57,829 bases of DNA, taken from the NCBI GenBank assembly GCA_024232355.1, contig JAAEPW010000741.1:1-57829 (forward strand), given 5' to 3'. This stretch comes from Chloroflexota bacterium (GTDB lineage: Bacteria > Chloroflexota > Anaerolineae > B4-G1). The first letter of the stretch is position 1, and every line of letters begins with the position of its first letter. This document shows, in pieces, positions 8,350 through 17,648 of the stretch. The position numbers and the translations under genes were made by a program. The notes beneath the pieces are model-generated. The model saw only the letters and a program-made list of their open reading frames with translations. It made no database searches and was not told the DNA's origin.

Positions 8350-10553
8350 CACCCATTTTGAAGATCACAGACGGGACCGATCAGGTAAACTTGCTGGCGC
8401 TGGCCGAGGGCGTGAGCGTCGAGGGCTGGCGGCAAGCCGTCAATCAGTACAAGGGCGGCGGGACGTGGCAGGCGTCGTCACTCTCGGACGGGCGTCGGCT
8501 CGTGGATAAGCAATTTGCTGCCGCGATTGAAAGCTACCCCATCAAGGCCATTGGAGAAAGTGGGGGCACGCAGGATACAACCATTGCCATCCTGCATCGT
8601 CTTTTTGCGCTGATGGAAAAGGCCAGCAATTATTGGGTGGACAAGTGGCGCAATGAGCCGGTATGGATAGAATGCCGCGCCGACTGCGAAACCAACACCC
8701 GCTATGCCATCGTCCAAACGGCCAATATCCCGCAGATAGCTAACTTGTACGCCCCTGGCGCATTCCACAATGACGCGATACTTGCGGATATGTCCCTGGT
8801 CATTGAGCGGGGGCAGTGGTCAGAGACCGCACCGGGGACAGGCACGGCGGTGGAGCTATCGGTGGTCGAGGCTTACGATGGGCGCAACCTGGGCAACGTA
8901 GACAGCGCGGGCATCCGTGACCCGACGACGGCGATAAACGAAGTGTTTGCGTATAACGGCGCTAAAATAGCCAATCTCACACACATCTATTGGCACAATG
9001 TCACGACCGGCGCGTGGAGTGCGAACCTGATGACGGCGGCGCTCCCCTTTGCCATAACGCCTGCTCTTGCGGTGGCGCAGACCGGGCATGTGTATTTTGG
9101 CATAGATTCAACGGTTGCCGACAGTGGCCCGTTTACGAGTCTTGTTTTTGACATCAGTCCGGTGTCAGTGAACCTGAATTCGGGCATACCGCAATCCTAC
9201 AATTCAGTGTTTGGGTGGATAGCCGTAATCCCTACGACGCTGGACTCCTTTGATACTGGATGGCTTGAAAACGCTGGTATCATTTCAGACCATTGGTTCC
9301 CGGCAATCGGCACTTTTGGTACTGACGATTGGGGAACGGCTAACCTATTTGCGCTTTTTGGCGGTGCAGCCCCAAATGTAACGGCCTTCTGGGCGCGCTA
9401 CCCCATATCGAATTCAAGCGGCGTAAACCCGGTCACGCCGCCCCAGCAGCAAAACAGGGACATCTATACCATCTCGTGGCCCTACGTAGACTTGCAAGCC
9501 GATCAATCTATAGGCGATATAAAATCATTACAAAGGCTTGTCATTCGCGGGGAGACTGGCGAGGGGGTAGCCGTTGATGGGGGCGCAAGTTCAGATAAAT
9601 ATGCAGCACAAACCAGTCGGCTTTTTGTAGCAAGCCGACAGATAGAGCGCGGGTCTTTGTTTTCTGCCTACATCAACGCCGCTGACGAACAAAACCCAAC
9701 CGGTATTACTGTCGCCACTGGCGGGACTAGTGCGGTCATTGCCAGTGCATTAGCTCCAAGCGGGCGTATGATACAGTACACATCGGCAGGCGCGGGTCTC
9801 GTATATTCATGGTACTTTTCTTTCTCGGCAGCACTAATTGACGAATACAGGGGCAAGTACCGGATGTTTGTGCGCGCTAGAACGAGCGATGCAACGCCGT
9901 CAGATAGTAGCATAAGGGCCGTGGGCGCTGTTACAGTTTCCGCCGGCGTTGGCACAGATACCCCCGTTCTCTGGGAGACTGATGAGGTTGCCCTGAGCGC
10001 AACCATTACAGACACCTACTCGCGTTTTGAGTTGATTGACCTGGGCGAGATAGAACTTCCCGCGCCCGTCAAGACGCTCTTGCCATCAGAGACCGGCGGC
10101 GCATTTATGGTTGCTATACACGCAAGCGCAGACAACCTTGAGACTATCACATTCATGGACGTTATCTTGATGCCCATAGATGAGTGGGCCTTTGAGACCC
10201 TGGAGTATCGTAATCAAATCGCTTCGTCAAATAGGCGACCGCTTCAGTTGTTCAAGGGGAGCATAGATTATGATGTAGACACCCGCTATATGGACATTGA
10301 CGCCAGTCTCATTGTGCCAAAAGAGTACACACGTTCCAATCTGAAGTTGTCGGCGGATGATTCATTCGTAATCAACTGGCTATCTGTAAAAAACAACTTG
10401 CCGGGCATTTACCCCAACGGCAAGGCACAGCGGCTATGGTTTCTGGCGGCAGTCGAGACCGACGACGGGGTATGGATTTCGAGCTATGACCCGGCGTTCA
10501 CCATCTCGCTAACGCGAAATGCTCAATATCTCGGACCACGAGGAGCGGCATAA
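8346..10553 (+). CDS. Distal tail-like protein with carbohydrate-binding-like middle
   Basis: A 735-residue protein immediately after the tape measure (ATGA overlap). Residues 1-160 (LKITDGTDQVNLL, YWVDKWRNEPVWIECRA, RYAIVQTANIPQI) look like the N-terminal ring domain of distal tail proteins. The long middle is Ser/Thr/Gly rich and probably made of beta-sandwich modules. The C-terminus (MPIDEWAFETLEYRN, LPGIYPNGKAQRLWFL) is again globular. I infer a distal tail protein enlarged by receptor-binding modules. Exact family not recognised. Confidence 0.6.
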   Translation: MTPILKITDGTDQVNLLALAEGVSVEGWRQAVNQYKGGGTWQASSLSDGRRLVDKQFAAAIESYPIKAIGESGGTQDTTIAILHRLFALMEKASNYWVDKWRNEPVWIECRADCETNTRYAIVQTANIPQIANLYAPGAFHNDAILADMSLVIERGQWSETAPGTGTAVELSVVEAYDGRNLGNVDSAGIRDPTTAINEVFAYNGAKIANLTHIYWHNVTTGAWSANLMTAALPFAITPALAVAQTGHVYFGIDSTVADSGPFTSLVFDISPVSVNLNSGIPQSYNSVFGWIAVIPTTLDSFDTGWLENAGIISDHWFPAIGTFGTDDWGTANLFALFGGAAPNVTAFWARYPISNSSGVNPVTPPQQQNRDIYTISWPYVDLQADQSIGDIKSLQRLVIRGETGEGVAVDGGASSDKYAAQTSRLFVASRQIERGSLFSAYINAADEQNPTGITVATGGTSAVIASALAPSGRMIQYTSAGAGLVYSWYFSFSAALIDEYRGKYRMFVRARTSDATPSDSSIRAVGAVTVSAGVGTDTPVLWETDEVALSATITDTYSRFELIDLGEIELPAPVKTLLPSETGGAFMVAIHASADNLETITFMDVILMPIDEWAFETLEYRNQIASSNRRPLQLFKGSIDYDVDTRYMDIDASLIVPKEYTRSNLKLSADDSFVINWLSVKNNLPGIYPNGKAQRLWFLAAVETDDGVWISSYDPAFTISLTRNAQYLGPRGAA

Positions 10554-11692
10554 TGCTCTCCCTGATTGCTAAAGAGCCGCTATGGATAGGTACTGGATTG
10601 ATAGACGATGATCTTGCATTCAAGATAGACGGCATTCAAGCCGTCTGGACTGCCAACGGCGGGTATTGGTCGCTGAGCTTTCAACTGCGCGGCAATCAGG
10701 ATATTGTCGAGGACTGGCTAGAAAACGGCCTGGGACGCGACATCACGCTGTATTCCCCTGCCCTGCTGCCGATATGGGAAGGCGCGGTCAATCAAGCATC
10801 GGGCAACATCGGCTCGCTGGCGCTAGGGCGCGGACCATTACTCGACGCACCCAACAAGATCAAGGCAATTTATAGCACGGTGGATACCAATGTTACCCCG
10901 CCGGCCGTAGGCGTGCGAGAGCCAACTGCCTGGGCCAGCAACACAGCAGCGCAGGCCAAGTATAGCATAATCGAGCGTGTCCTCTCGCTTGCTGGCGCAA
11001 CGGCGACCAGCGCAGCGCAAATCCGAGACACGCGCCTAGCAGACCTGGCGCTGCCAAAATCCACTGAGACCGACAACCTGGGCAGCCCTACCGAGACCAG
11101 CGTCACTGTCGAGTGCGCAGGGTACATCCACTGGCTCAAAGCCTACGTCTACAATTCCACGACGACCGGGCAACAGAACGCCAGTACCAAGTTGCAAGCC
11201 GTACTTGCCGCTGATCCCAATTCCATCTTCTCAACGGACTATGCCAACATCACTACAAACACCACGCAGGTCGGCGCGTGGGAGAACGACGACCGCCAGG
11301 CGTGGTCGATTGCACAGGCCATCAGCGCGCTAGGGGATGCTTCAGACAATCGCTATGTGTTAGGCGTCTACCGTGGTCGCAAAGTGCATTACAACGCAGT
11401 GCCCACAACGCCAAAGTTTCAACGCACGCTGGCCGACCCCGGACAGTGGCTAGAGCTATTTGGCAGCGGGGGGAGTCTCGACCCCTGGGCCGTTGAGCCG
11501 GGCCAGTGGACATTTTACACCGACCTGTTTACCGGGCGCACGCAGCCGACGACGCTCCGACTGGACCCCCGCTATCTGTTCATCGAGCAGGGGACATTTA
11601 ACGCCCCCTGGGCGCTGACGATGCAGGGCGGCGAGGTCAACCGGGGCGACCAGTTGCTTGCGAGCCTGGGGCTAGGGGGATCGGCGGCATGA
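10553..11692 (+). CDS. Putative tail tip / baseplate hub protein
   Basis: A 379-residue protein directly following the distal tail gene (overlapping TAATG). The N-terminus (GYWSLSFQLRGNQDIVEDWLENGLGRDITLYSP) describes a beta-rich, hub-like domain; the rest contains YVLGVYRGRKVHYN and DPRYLFIEQG. Order after tape measure and distal tail is typical for the tail-associated hub. No lysozyme or peptidase motif is seen, unlike many Tal proteins. Function inferred from order. Confidence 0.5.
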   Translation: MLSLIAKEPLWIGTGLIDDDLAFKIDGIQAVWTANGGYWSLSFQLRGNQDIVEDWLENGLGRDITLYSPALLPIWEGAVNQASGNIGSLALGRGPLLDAPNKIKAIYSTVDTNVTPPAVGVREPTAWASNTAAQAKYSIIERVLSLAGATATSAAQIRDTRLADLALPKSTETDNLGSPTETSVTVECAGYIHWLKAYVYNSTTTGQQNASTKLQAVLAADPNSIFSTDYANITTNTTQVGAWENDDRQAWSIAQAISALGDASDNRYVLGVYRGRKVHYNAVPTTPKFQRTLADPGQWLELFGSGGSLDPWAVEPGQWTFYTDLFTGRTQPTTLRLDPRYLFIEQGTFNAPWALTMQGGEVNRGDQLLASLGLGGSAA

Positions 11693-12549
11693 GCGAACAG
11701 CCCGTTGTACAGATTTACAATGACCAGCAATATGACCTGTTGCGTACCCACTTCTGGACGCGCAACGAGCCAAACGTAGCCTGGCGTCATGCCGTTTCGT
11801 CTGTGATGGCGCTGCCTGCCCTGCGCGCCTTCTGGCCGATGTCAAGCGTAGATTATGCCGTTGCCAGTCGGGCGCGAGACGTGGCGGGTGGCGGCTATCA
11901 TCTGGAAGACATCAACACTGTCGCCTTCGGATATGATCAACTGGTCCCTTACGTCCAGCTTATACGCGCCAATAACGAGCACCTGCGGCGGTTGGATGGC
12001 GGCGCGGCGAACTGGGCCGACATCACAGGCACAGAGGCTTATGTGCTGGCAAAAAACGCGGGCCTGGCCGTGGGCGGCTGGTTTAACTTCGACTCGCTGC
12101 CCGTGGCGGCGATTCAGGGGCTAATGGGCAAGTACAACGCCGCTATCGCGCAGCGCAGCTACCTAACACTCCTGCATCCAGTCGCCGTCGTGCCAAGAGC
12201 GCCTACGTTCCTGGTGTCTGGAAATGGTGTTGCCACGGTCATGGTCGAAGCGTCGTTCATTCCAACGATAGGGTCATGGCACTACATCGTCGGCAGGTTT
12301 ATGCCCGGCGCAGAGTTGGCGATATTCGTCAGTGATACAGACGGTTCGCTCAACAAATTCACCAACCTGGCCGGCGTTCCTGCGGCGGCATTCGATGGTA
12401 CGGCAGACTTTGAAATCGGGGGGCTGGACGGGACGGCAATTGCGTATATGAACGGCAGGGCCTCAATGTGCTGGCTCTGCGCGGCGGCGGTTTCTGACTC
12501 CATCATCACGGCGCTTTACCACCAGCAGCGCAAAATGTTCGGGATTTGA
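11689..12549 (+). CDS. LamG/concanavalin-like tail adhesin
   Basis: A 286-residue protein. The run from VGGWFNFDSLP through GSWHYIVGRFMPG to the YMNGRASMCWLCAAAVSD end is the jelly-roll pattern of LamG-type domains (GGWF.F, W.Y..GRF, F.IGG..G, G....C...A.S...I..LY), which bind sugars or surface proteins. The domain occupies about residues 110-280. The C-terminal LYHQQRKMFG is also typical of such phage domains. As the near-last tail gene it is a good receptor-binding candidate. Confidence 0.65.
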   Translation: MSEQPVVQIYNDQQYDLLRTHFWTRNEPNVAWRHAVSSVMALPALRAFWPMSSVDYAVASRARDVAGGGYHLEDINTVAFGYDQLVPYVQLIRANNEHLRRLDGGAANWADITGTEAYVLAKNAGLAVGGWFNFDSLPVAAIQGLMGKYNAAIAQRSYLTLLHPVAVVPRAPTFLVSGNGVATVMVEASFIPTIGSWHYIVGRFMPGAELAIFVSDTDGSLNKFTNLAGVPAAAFDGTADFEIGGLDGTAIAYMNGRASMCWLCAAAVSDSIITALYHQQRKMFGI

Positions 12550-12550
12550 C

Positions 12551-13003
12551 ATGCCCATATTTACAGTAGACGCCAGGGGGATCCGACATACCGACGCCGG
12601 CGTCGTAGAACTGGCGCTTGACTACCAGGGGCGCAGGGTCGCAATGACGGCGCGCCTGTCGTCTACCATCGAGGAAGTCGCCGCCCTGGCCCTGGCACAG
12701 GAGTTCCCCGCCAGGCCAAGCCGCGCCTTTCAACGACGCTTTACGATAGAGGCCCATCGAGAGACCGGGACCGACCCGGACACCGGCGAGGAATCTCAAT
12801 TCTGGGTTGTGGATTCTGTGACTCACGAAGCGTTGCCCGATGAGGCTGCGCGGGATGAGTTTACCGCCTTGCCCGGCTGGGCGGACTGGACCGGTGACGA
12901 TGCGGCGCAGTGGATCGAGGCGAACGTAACCGACCTGGCGAGCGCAAAGACGGCGCTGGTCGGGCTGGCGCGGGCCGTCGTGTTGTTGCGCGACTGGCGG
13001 TAG
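12551..13003 (+). CDS. Last gene of the tail operon, unknown function
   Basis: A 150-residue protein separated from the adhesin by one base. The N-terminus is beta-like and the C-terminus helical (AAQWIEANVTDLASAKTALVGLARAVVLL). The C-terminal pattern of W-x-x-x-N-V plus a helix is often seen in small baseplate-adjacent proteins, but no family can be named. A strong promoter starts just after its stop, so it ends the late tail transcription unit. Confidence 0.6.
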   Translation: MPIFTVDARGIRHTDAGVVELALDYQGRRVAMTARLSSTIEEVAALALAQEFPARPSRAFQRRFTIEAHRETGTDPDTGEESQFWVVDSVTHEALPDEAARDEFTALPGWADWTGDDAAQWIEANVTDLASAKTALVGLARAVVLLRDWR

Positions 13004-13011
13004 TTTGCCTA

Positions 13012-13041
13012 TTGACAAAGCCCCCTCGTCCATGATATACT
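13012..13041 (+). promoter_or_regulatory. Sigma70-type promoter of the methyltransferase operon
   Basis: TTGACA (13012-13017), 18-base spacer, TATACT (13036-13041). The 15 bases TTTGCCTATTGACAA at 13004-13018 are shared exactly with the promoter at 17912-17926, which suggests a duplicated promoter or shared upstream contacts. Transcription should begin near 13048. Confidence 0.85.
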
Positions 13042-13047
13042 GGGAGA

Positions 13048-13160
13048 GTGGAGAGGGTTATGGGCCTATTTTTTTATTCTGGTATTATCTCAGTCCCACG
13101 ACACTGAGTTGATGCAACAAGAGCCGTCCCCCTCTCCACAGAGGTCCGGGGCGGCTTTTG
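13048..13160 (+). promoter_or_regulatory. Attenuator-like leader (antiterminator/terminator switch)
   Basis: GTGGAGAGGG (13048-13057) is perfectly complementary to CCCTCTCCAC (13130-13139). The second strand lies in the apical part of a terminator-like hairpin, AGCCGTCCC (13122-13130) with GGGGCGGCT (13148-13156), followed by TTTTGCGTTTT. A small hairpin (CTCAG 13089-13093 with CTGAG 13104-13108) lies between. If the first strand pairs, the inner part of the terminator is disrupted. This is a classic mutually exclusive layout. No leader peptide was identified. Confidence 0.65.
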
Positions 13161-13180
13161 CGTTTTAGAGAGGGAGAGCG

Positions 13181-13351
13181 ATGACCCAATACATCTGTGC
13201 CCACTGCGGCGCTATCGCTGAGACCGACGAGCAGTTGATTGACGACGGCACGACCTGGCGTTGTACCGAGTGCGGCGGGTTGACGGTCGTGCGGCTGATT
13301 AAGGCGAGTGAGGCGGTGCAGATTTGGCCGAGGGATGAGAATGACAGTTAG
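13181..13351 (+). CDS. Zinc ribbon mini-protein
   Basis: A 56-residue protein with two CxxC knuckles (CAHCG and CTECG) about 24 residues apart, the layout of a zinc ribbon. The ATG follows AGGGAG. The 3' end overlaps the start of the methyltransferase gene by 11 bases, so the two are co-translated. Such ribbons often act as nucleic-acid or polymerase adaptors; here the function is unknown. Confidence 0.75.
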   Translation: MTQYICAHCGAIAETDEQLIDDGTTWRCTECGGLTVVRLIKASEAVQIWPRDENDS

Positions 13352-14972
13352 GATTTTGGTTGGCGATTGTCGAAAGCGGCTTGAGGAAATCGCAAGCGAG
13401 AGCATTAGCCTTGTGGTGACTAGTCCCCCTTTCTATGGACTTCGCAGCTATTCGGTCAAGCCAACGGTGTGGGGCGGCGCGGGGGATTGTCGGCATGTGT
13501 GGGGGGATGAATTGCCATCAAGGCCCGGTGCGGGGAATCATCCCGACAGACCAAGCGGATTTCAGCAAAAATCACAAGCTGGTCAGTCGGGAGCATTAGC
13601 ACAAATGAAAGTGGCAACCACAAGCGGCGGCGCATTCTGCCAGCACTGCAACGCCTGGCGCGGAACCCTGGGTAACGAACCGAGCATCGACCTCTACGTG
13701 TCAAACCTCGTCGGGATATTTCAACAAGTGCGGCGGGTTTTGACAAAAACGGGATGTTGCCTGATAAATTTGGGGGACTCGTACAGCACGCAGGGGGGAA
13801 GCAATGCTAATCCAAATCGTCAAATTAACACGGGGCAACGTCAAGCCGTTGATGGGGGCAGCGTGCCAGATAAATCAAGAAGTGGTGTTGTTGGATTAAA
13901 AATCAAAGACCTCTGCGGAATTCCCTGGCGCGTTGCCCTCGCCTTGCAAGCCGACGGCTGGTGGTTGCGGTCGGAGATACCCTGGATCAAGCGGAACCCG
14001 ATGCCAGGCTCACAAACCGACAGACCCACGACAGCCCACGAGCATATATTTTTGTTGGCGAAAAGTAAAATGTATTACTGGGATGGGGAGGCGATAAAAA
14101 AGAGTGTTGCATCTGGTACAATGGAACGTGCGAATCGTGGCGTTGGAGCATCGCACAAACTCGTTGATGGTACACCAAAACAAACAGCTCAGTCACTAAA
14201 CAGGCCCAGGAGTCATGGCGACGGTTACAAAAACATTGATCCATCAGGCCGCACCTACCGCACATCAGACCCCTGGTTTCAATCCCTCGACGCCCGCATA
14301 ACCCAACAGCGCGAGTGCCTGGCGCACCTGGAGCATATCCGAGCTAATGGCGGCTTGCTCCTGGATGAAGCGGGCGATCCGCTGGCGTTGCAGGTGAATA
14401 CGAAAGGATTTAGTGGCTCACATTTTGCTGTGTTTCCGCCGGATTTGGTAAAGCCGTTTGTAAAAGCGGGGAGTAGCGAGCGGGGAGTTTGTGGGGAGTG
14501 TGGGGGGGCTTGGGTGAGAGTGGTGGATCGGGAATTTGTGGGTGACAATTTAGGTAAAAGACCAGACAATCCAAGAGCCGGTATTCGTGGCAGTGGCCTG
14601 GCGAGAGCACCTAAAACAGTAGCAAAAAAACAATATCTCGGCTGGCGACCCACCTGCCCCCACTATCCCAGAACCGACGAATGGCGCAAAGTCCCGCGTC
14701 AGGGCAAGGATGAGGATGACGCCGATTACGAGGCCCGCATAGCGCCTATTGTCGCCCTACGCGCCGAACTTCTGGCGTTGTGGGAACCGATGGAAGCCGA
14801 ACCGGCGACGGTGCTGGACCCATTTGGTGGCGCGGGGACCGTTGGGCTAGTTGCAGATAGAGAGAGGCGACACGCGATATTGTGCGAGTTGTCGGCTGAA
14901 TATGCTACAATGGCGCGGGATAGAATAGCGGGCGATGCTGGCCCGCTGTTTGCGGATGTGAGGGTAGAATGA
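13341..14972 (+). CDS. DNA methyltransferase, beta-class (N4-cytosine or N6-adenine)
   Basis: About 543 residues from the ATG at 13341, just upstream of MTVRILVGDCRKRL. The catalytic motif IV is TSPPFYGLRSY near residue 30. The SAM-binding motif I is at the C-terminal end, DPFGGAGTVGLVADRERR. This order (IV before I) defines the beta class, and TSPP is commoner in N4-cytosine enzymes. A Cys-rich insert (CQHC, CGECGG) may hold zinc. With no partner endonuclease nearby, it most likely protects phage DNA from host restriction. Confidence 0.85.
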   Translation: MTVRILVGDCRKRLEEIASESISLVVTSPPFYGLRSYSVKPTVWGGAGDCRHVWGDELPSRPGAGNHPDRPSGFQQKSQAGQSGALAQMKVATTSGGAFCQHCNAWRGTLGNEPSIDLYVSNLVGIFQQVRRVLTKTGCCLINLGDSYSTQGGSNANPNRQINTGQRQAVDGGSVPDKSRSGVVGLKIKDLCGIPWRVALALQADGWWLRSEIPWIKRNPMPGSQTDRPTTAHEHIFLLAKSKMYYWDGEAIKKSVASGTMERANRGVGASHKLVDGTPKQTAQSLNRPRSHGDGYKNIDPSGRTYRTSDPWFQSLDARITQQRECLAHLEHIRANGGLLLDEAGDPLALQVNTKGFSGSHFAVFPPDLVKPFVKAGSSERGVCGECGGAWVRVVDREFVGDNLGKRPDNPRAGIRGSGLARAPKTVAKKQYLGWRPTCPHYPRTDEWRKVPRQGKDEDDADYEARIAPIVALRAELLALWEPMEAEPATVLDPFGGAGTVGLVADRERRHAILCELSAEYATMARDRIAGDAGPLFADVRVE

Positions 14973-15265
14973 ACGCTTACACCTGCGCTCGTTGCCATCA
15001 CGCCTTCGCCGCCACTTACGCCGACACTTGTCCGGCTTGCACCCGCTACACCGCCGAGCGAGTCACGACACTGAAAGCGGCCCTGCATCAACAAATAATC
15101 TGGTATCATTGTGTTCATTGCGTGACGATGGATTTACTAGCAGCACAGTTTAAGGTTGCGCAGTTGTATGTTAAAACGGTGCTGGGTAAAAAAGCCGCGT
15201 GGCGATTGCGTGTGCTGCGGTTGCAAGAAAAGCGGGATGAGCAAATGGAGGTTGAGTTTGTTTGA
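14969..15265 (+). CDS. Zinc ribbon protein with helical tail
   Basis: A 98-residue protein that overlaps the methyltransferase stop by 4 bases. CARC and CPAC near the start form one zinc knuckle; CVHC lies further on. The basic C-terminal half (LYVKTVLGKKAAWRLRVLRLQEKR) is helical and may bind DNA. It is sandwiched between two methyltransferases and is likely co-expressed with them. No specific family is recognised. Confidence 0.65.
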   Translation: MNAYTCARCHHAFAATYADTCPACTRYTAERVTTLKAALHQQIIWYHCVHCVTMDLLAAQFKVAQLYVKTVLGKKAAWRLRVLRLQEKRDEQMEVEFV

Positions 15266-17207
15266 GCTTGATGGGATCGAGGTTCATTGCACCGATGTTT
15301 TGGCCTGGGCAATTGACTACAAAAAGCGAATTGAGGCGGGTAAGGTCATGCCCATCCATTGCTTTTTCACTGACCCGCCCTATGGGCTGGGCGATCCGCC
15401 GCCCATCGAGGAACTGCTCAGGGCGTGGCTTGATTACAAGGATTATGACACCGGCGTCGGTTTCATGGGCACTCACTGGGACGTAGTACCAGGCCCGCAC
15501 ATCTGGCGCGCATTCCTGGACATCACCCACCCTGGCGGGTATCTGTTCGCCTACGGCGGAACACGCACGGTGGACTTGTTGAGCATGGCGCTACGATTGG
15601 GCGGGTGGGAACCGTTTGATAGGGCGGCATCGTTTGGGTGGATATTTGGGTCAGGATTTCCAAAAAGTCTGGCGATTGGGAAGGCGCTGGATCGCGAGGC
15701 GGGAGCAGAGAGAAAAGTAACGGGCAAGTATCAACCACCCAATGGTCAAAAGTGGAATTTACAACAGGCCGATGATGATAGTATTGCCCATGCGCCGGGC
15801 GCGTTTACGGCAAGCGGAACTAGAACGCTTGACATCACCGCTCCCGCCACCCCCCTAGCCGCTCGATGGGAAGGCTACGGCACTGCGCTAAAACCGGCCG
15901 TTGAGTACATTTTGTGCTTTCGCAAGCCCCGCGCCGGGCGAACGTTCGCGCAGTGTGCGAGGGAGTTTGGCAGCGGCGGGTTGGATGTTGATGCGGGGCG
16001 GGTGAAGAGTGGTGGAAATGTAGCGGGGACATCTCGCTCGCACAGCACGCCTCAAGAGGGGTGGGATCGTCCGTGGCGACATGATAAGGAAGCAGCCGAG
16101 CGCACCTATGCAGCAAAGCTAGAGGGTAATCGCAAAGCGGTTGAGTTGGGCAGATTTCCCCCCAACGCAACCTTTTCGCATGTCCCGCCGTCGCTGTGCG
16201 CAACCTGTCACGGCGAGGGTATGATGTCCACCGCCGACATACAAGCTGAGTATGATCTAGTCGGCATTCCTGAGTGGGTGCGTTGCCCGACTTGCAAGGG
16301 CGAAGGCGTGACGGGCGGGTGTCGGCGGGTTGGGAGTGAGAGGGTTAAGGGGAACCATCCAGGAACATACAGACGGGAACAAGATAGAGCACATGATACC
16401 GCAAAGGAAAGGGGATGGGGATACAGGCCGCGCAAAGAAGGGTACAACGTTAATCCCTACGCCGACGCCGATGGTCGCGAGCTAGTGGAAAAGTGGGACT
16501 GCATTGAAGGCGAGTGCCCAGTGTGGGAACTGGCGCGGCAGAGTGGGGAGAGCAAGTCGCCAGGAAACTACAAACGCAAAACAGCAGGTGAGGAATCATT
16601 CAAACACATGTATGCTGGCGGCAGACCGTTGCCAAACGAGCACATTGGACACGGTGATTCAGGAACCGCCGCCCGCTATTTTCATAACCACGACTGGCAA
16701 CTCGACATCGAGGAAATGATAGCCGGGGCTGCGCCGTTTAGATATTGTGCTAAAAGTTCACGGTCTGAGCGAGAGGCGGGATGCTCAGAGATGCCGCGCC
16801 AATTTCTAGCAACGATGGGCGACGGCATAGGCGAGCGAGAACACAACGAAAATGAGCCAAAAGCGTGGGTGGGAAATAATCATCCAACCGTAAAGCCCCT
16901 CGCCCTAAACAAATGGCTCGCCGCCCTACTCAAGCCGCCCGATGAATATGAGCCGATACTTGCCGTGCCCTTCGCCGGGTCCGGCTCTGAAATCATCGGC
17001 GCAATGCTGGTGGGCTGGAAACACATCATCGGCATAGAGCGAGAGCAAGAGTATCACACCATCGCCGCCGCTCGTATCGAATGGTGGCACAAATGGCAAC
17101 GTCTCACCAGTAAGTCCGACCCGGCAGAGATTCGACGGTTGGCGCTGGCGGGCGAGAAGGATGAACGAGAGGCGCGGGATGATGGGCAATTGTCATTATT
17201 CAAATGA
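15258..17207 (+). CDS. DNA methyltransferase, probably N6-adenine
   Basis: About 649 residues from a TTG at 15258, chosen because GGAGG lies 6 bases upstream and the protein then begins FELDGIEVHCTDVL; an ATG at 15237 is the alternative. Motif IV is TDPPYGLG near residue 36 and motif I is VPFAGSGSEIIGAML near the C-terminus. The middle carries two CxxC knuckles (CATCHGEG, CPTCKGEG), a DnaJ-like zinc pair. TDPPY suggests N6-adenine modification. Second enzyme of the same operon. Confidence 0.85.
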   Translation: MFELDGIEVHCTDVLAWAIDYKKRIEAGKVMPIHCFFTDPPYGLGDPPPIEELLRAWLDYKDYDTGVGFMGTHWDVVPGPHIWRAFLDITHPGGYLFAYGGTRTVDLLSMALRLGGWEPFDRAASFGWIFGSGFPKSLAIGKALDREAGAERKVTGKYQPPNGQKWNLQQADDDSIAHAPGAFTASGTRTLDITAPATPLAARWEGYGTALKPAVEYILCFRKPRAGRTFAQCAREFGSGGLDVDAGRVKSGGNVAGTSRSHSTPQEGWDRPWRHDKEAAERTYAAKLEGNRKAVELGRFPPNATFSHVPPSLCATCHGEGMMSTADIQAEYDLVGIPEWVRCPTCKGEGVTGGCRRVGSERVKGNHPGTYRREQDRAHDTAKERGWGYRPRKEGYNVNPYADADGRELVEKWDCIEGECPVWELARQSGESKSPGNYKRKTAGEESFKHMYAGGRPLPNEHIGHGDSGTAARYFHNHDWQLDIEEMIAGAAPFRYCAKSSRSEREAGCSEMPRQFLATMGDGIGEREHNENEPKAWVGNNHPTVKPLALNKWLAALLKPPDEYEPILAVPFAGSGSEIIGAMLVGWKHIIGIEREQEYHTIAAARIEWWHKWQRLTSKSDPAEIRRLALAGEKDEREARDDGQLSLFK

Positions 17208-17214
17208 GAATGAG

Positions 17215-17424
17215 ATGGAAGAAATCAAATTTAGTAAACAACACACGACAATTGCTATCAAGTGGCTTGTACGGGTGATAGCGGAGCTTGCCCAAATTGA
17301 ACAGGCCGAATATCTTATTGATGATTTGTCTATTGTATTGGCAGTTTTGCGTAAAGCGCATGACAGTGCGCCATTTATTAACTACGGCGGAGTAAATGCC
17401 GCCACTCTTGAGACAAATAAATGA
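17215..17424 (+). CDS. Small hypothetical protein
   Basis: 69 residues from the ATG at 17215, eight bases after the methyltransferase stop. Helical (IAIKWLVRVIAELAQIEQAEYLIDDL region). The stop overlaps the next ATG by four bases. No motif is recognised and no strong ribosome binding site is visible. Confidence 0.5.
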   Translation: MEEIKFSKQHTTIAIKWLVRVIAELAQIEQAEYLIDDLSIVLAVLRKAHDSAPFINYGGVNAATLETNK

Positions 17425-17516
17425 AAACCATCACCGGCGATGCGCGCAAGCTGGACCCGGTGGACTTTGAGCGGTATGAGATCATCGTGGCGGATTTCGT
17501 CTATGGCGAGGTATAA
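17421..17516 (+). CDS. 31-residue peptide, possibly a methyltransferase remnant
   Basis: The peptide begins MKTITGDARKLDP and ends VADFVYGEV. The ITGDARKL start resembles the first strand of beta-class methyltransferases and ADFVYG loosely resembles a decayed DPPYG motif IV. It overlaps the upstream gene by four bases. It may be a leftover of a third enzyme or a small real gene; evidence is thin. Confidence 0.3.
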   Translation: MKTITGDARKLDPVDFERYEIIVADFVYGEV

Positions 17517-17518
17517 AA

Positions 17519-17617
17519 ATGATATATGTACGGGGTGCAATTATGATAGTCGGTTCGGGTGCGCTGGCGCTGGCCGCGTTGCGTTATGTTGTGGGCCTGC
17601 TCAGACGCAACGTATAG
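17519..17617 (+). CDS. 32-residue single-span membrane peptide
   Basis: Begins two bases after the previous stop. The peptide has one hydrophobic stretch (IMIVGSGALALAALRYVVGLL) ending in RR, consistent with a single membrane span and cytosolic positive end. GGCGAGG lies a few bases before the start. Too short for confident calling, but spacing and composition support it. Confidence 0.4.
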   Translation: MIYVRGAIMIVGSGALALAALRYVVGLLRRNV

Positions 17618-17648
17618 TAGTGGCAACGCTGTGACTCGACATCACGGC

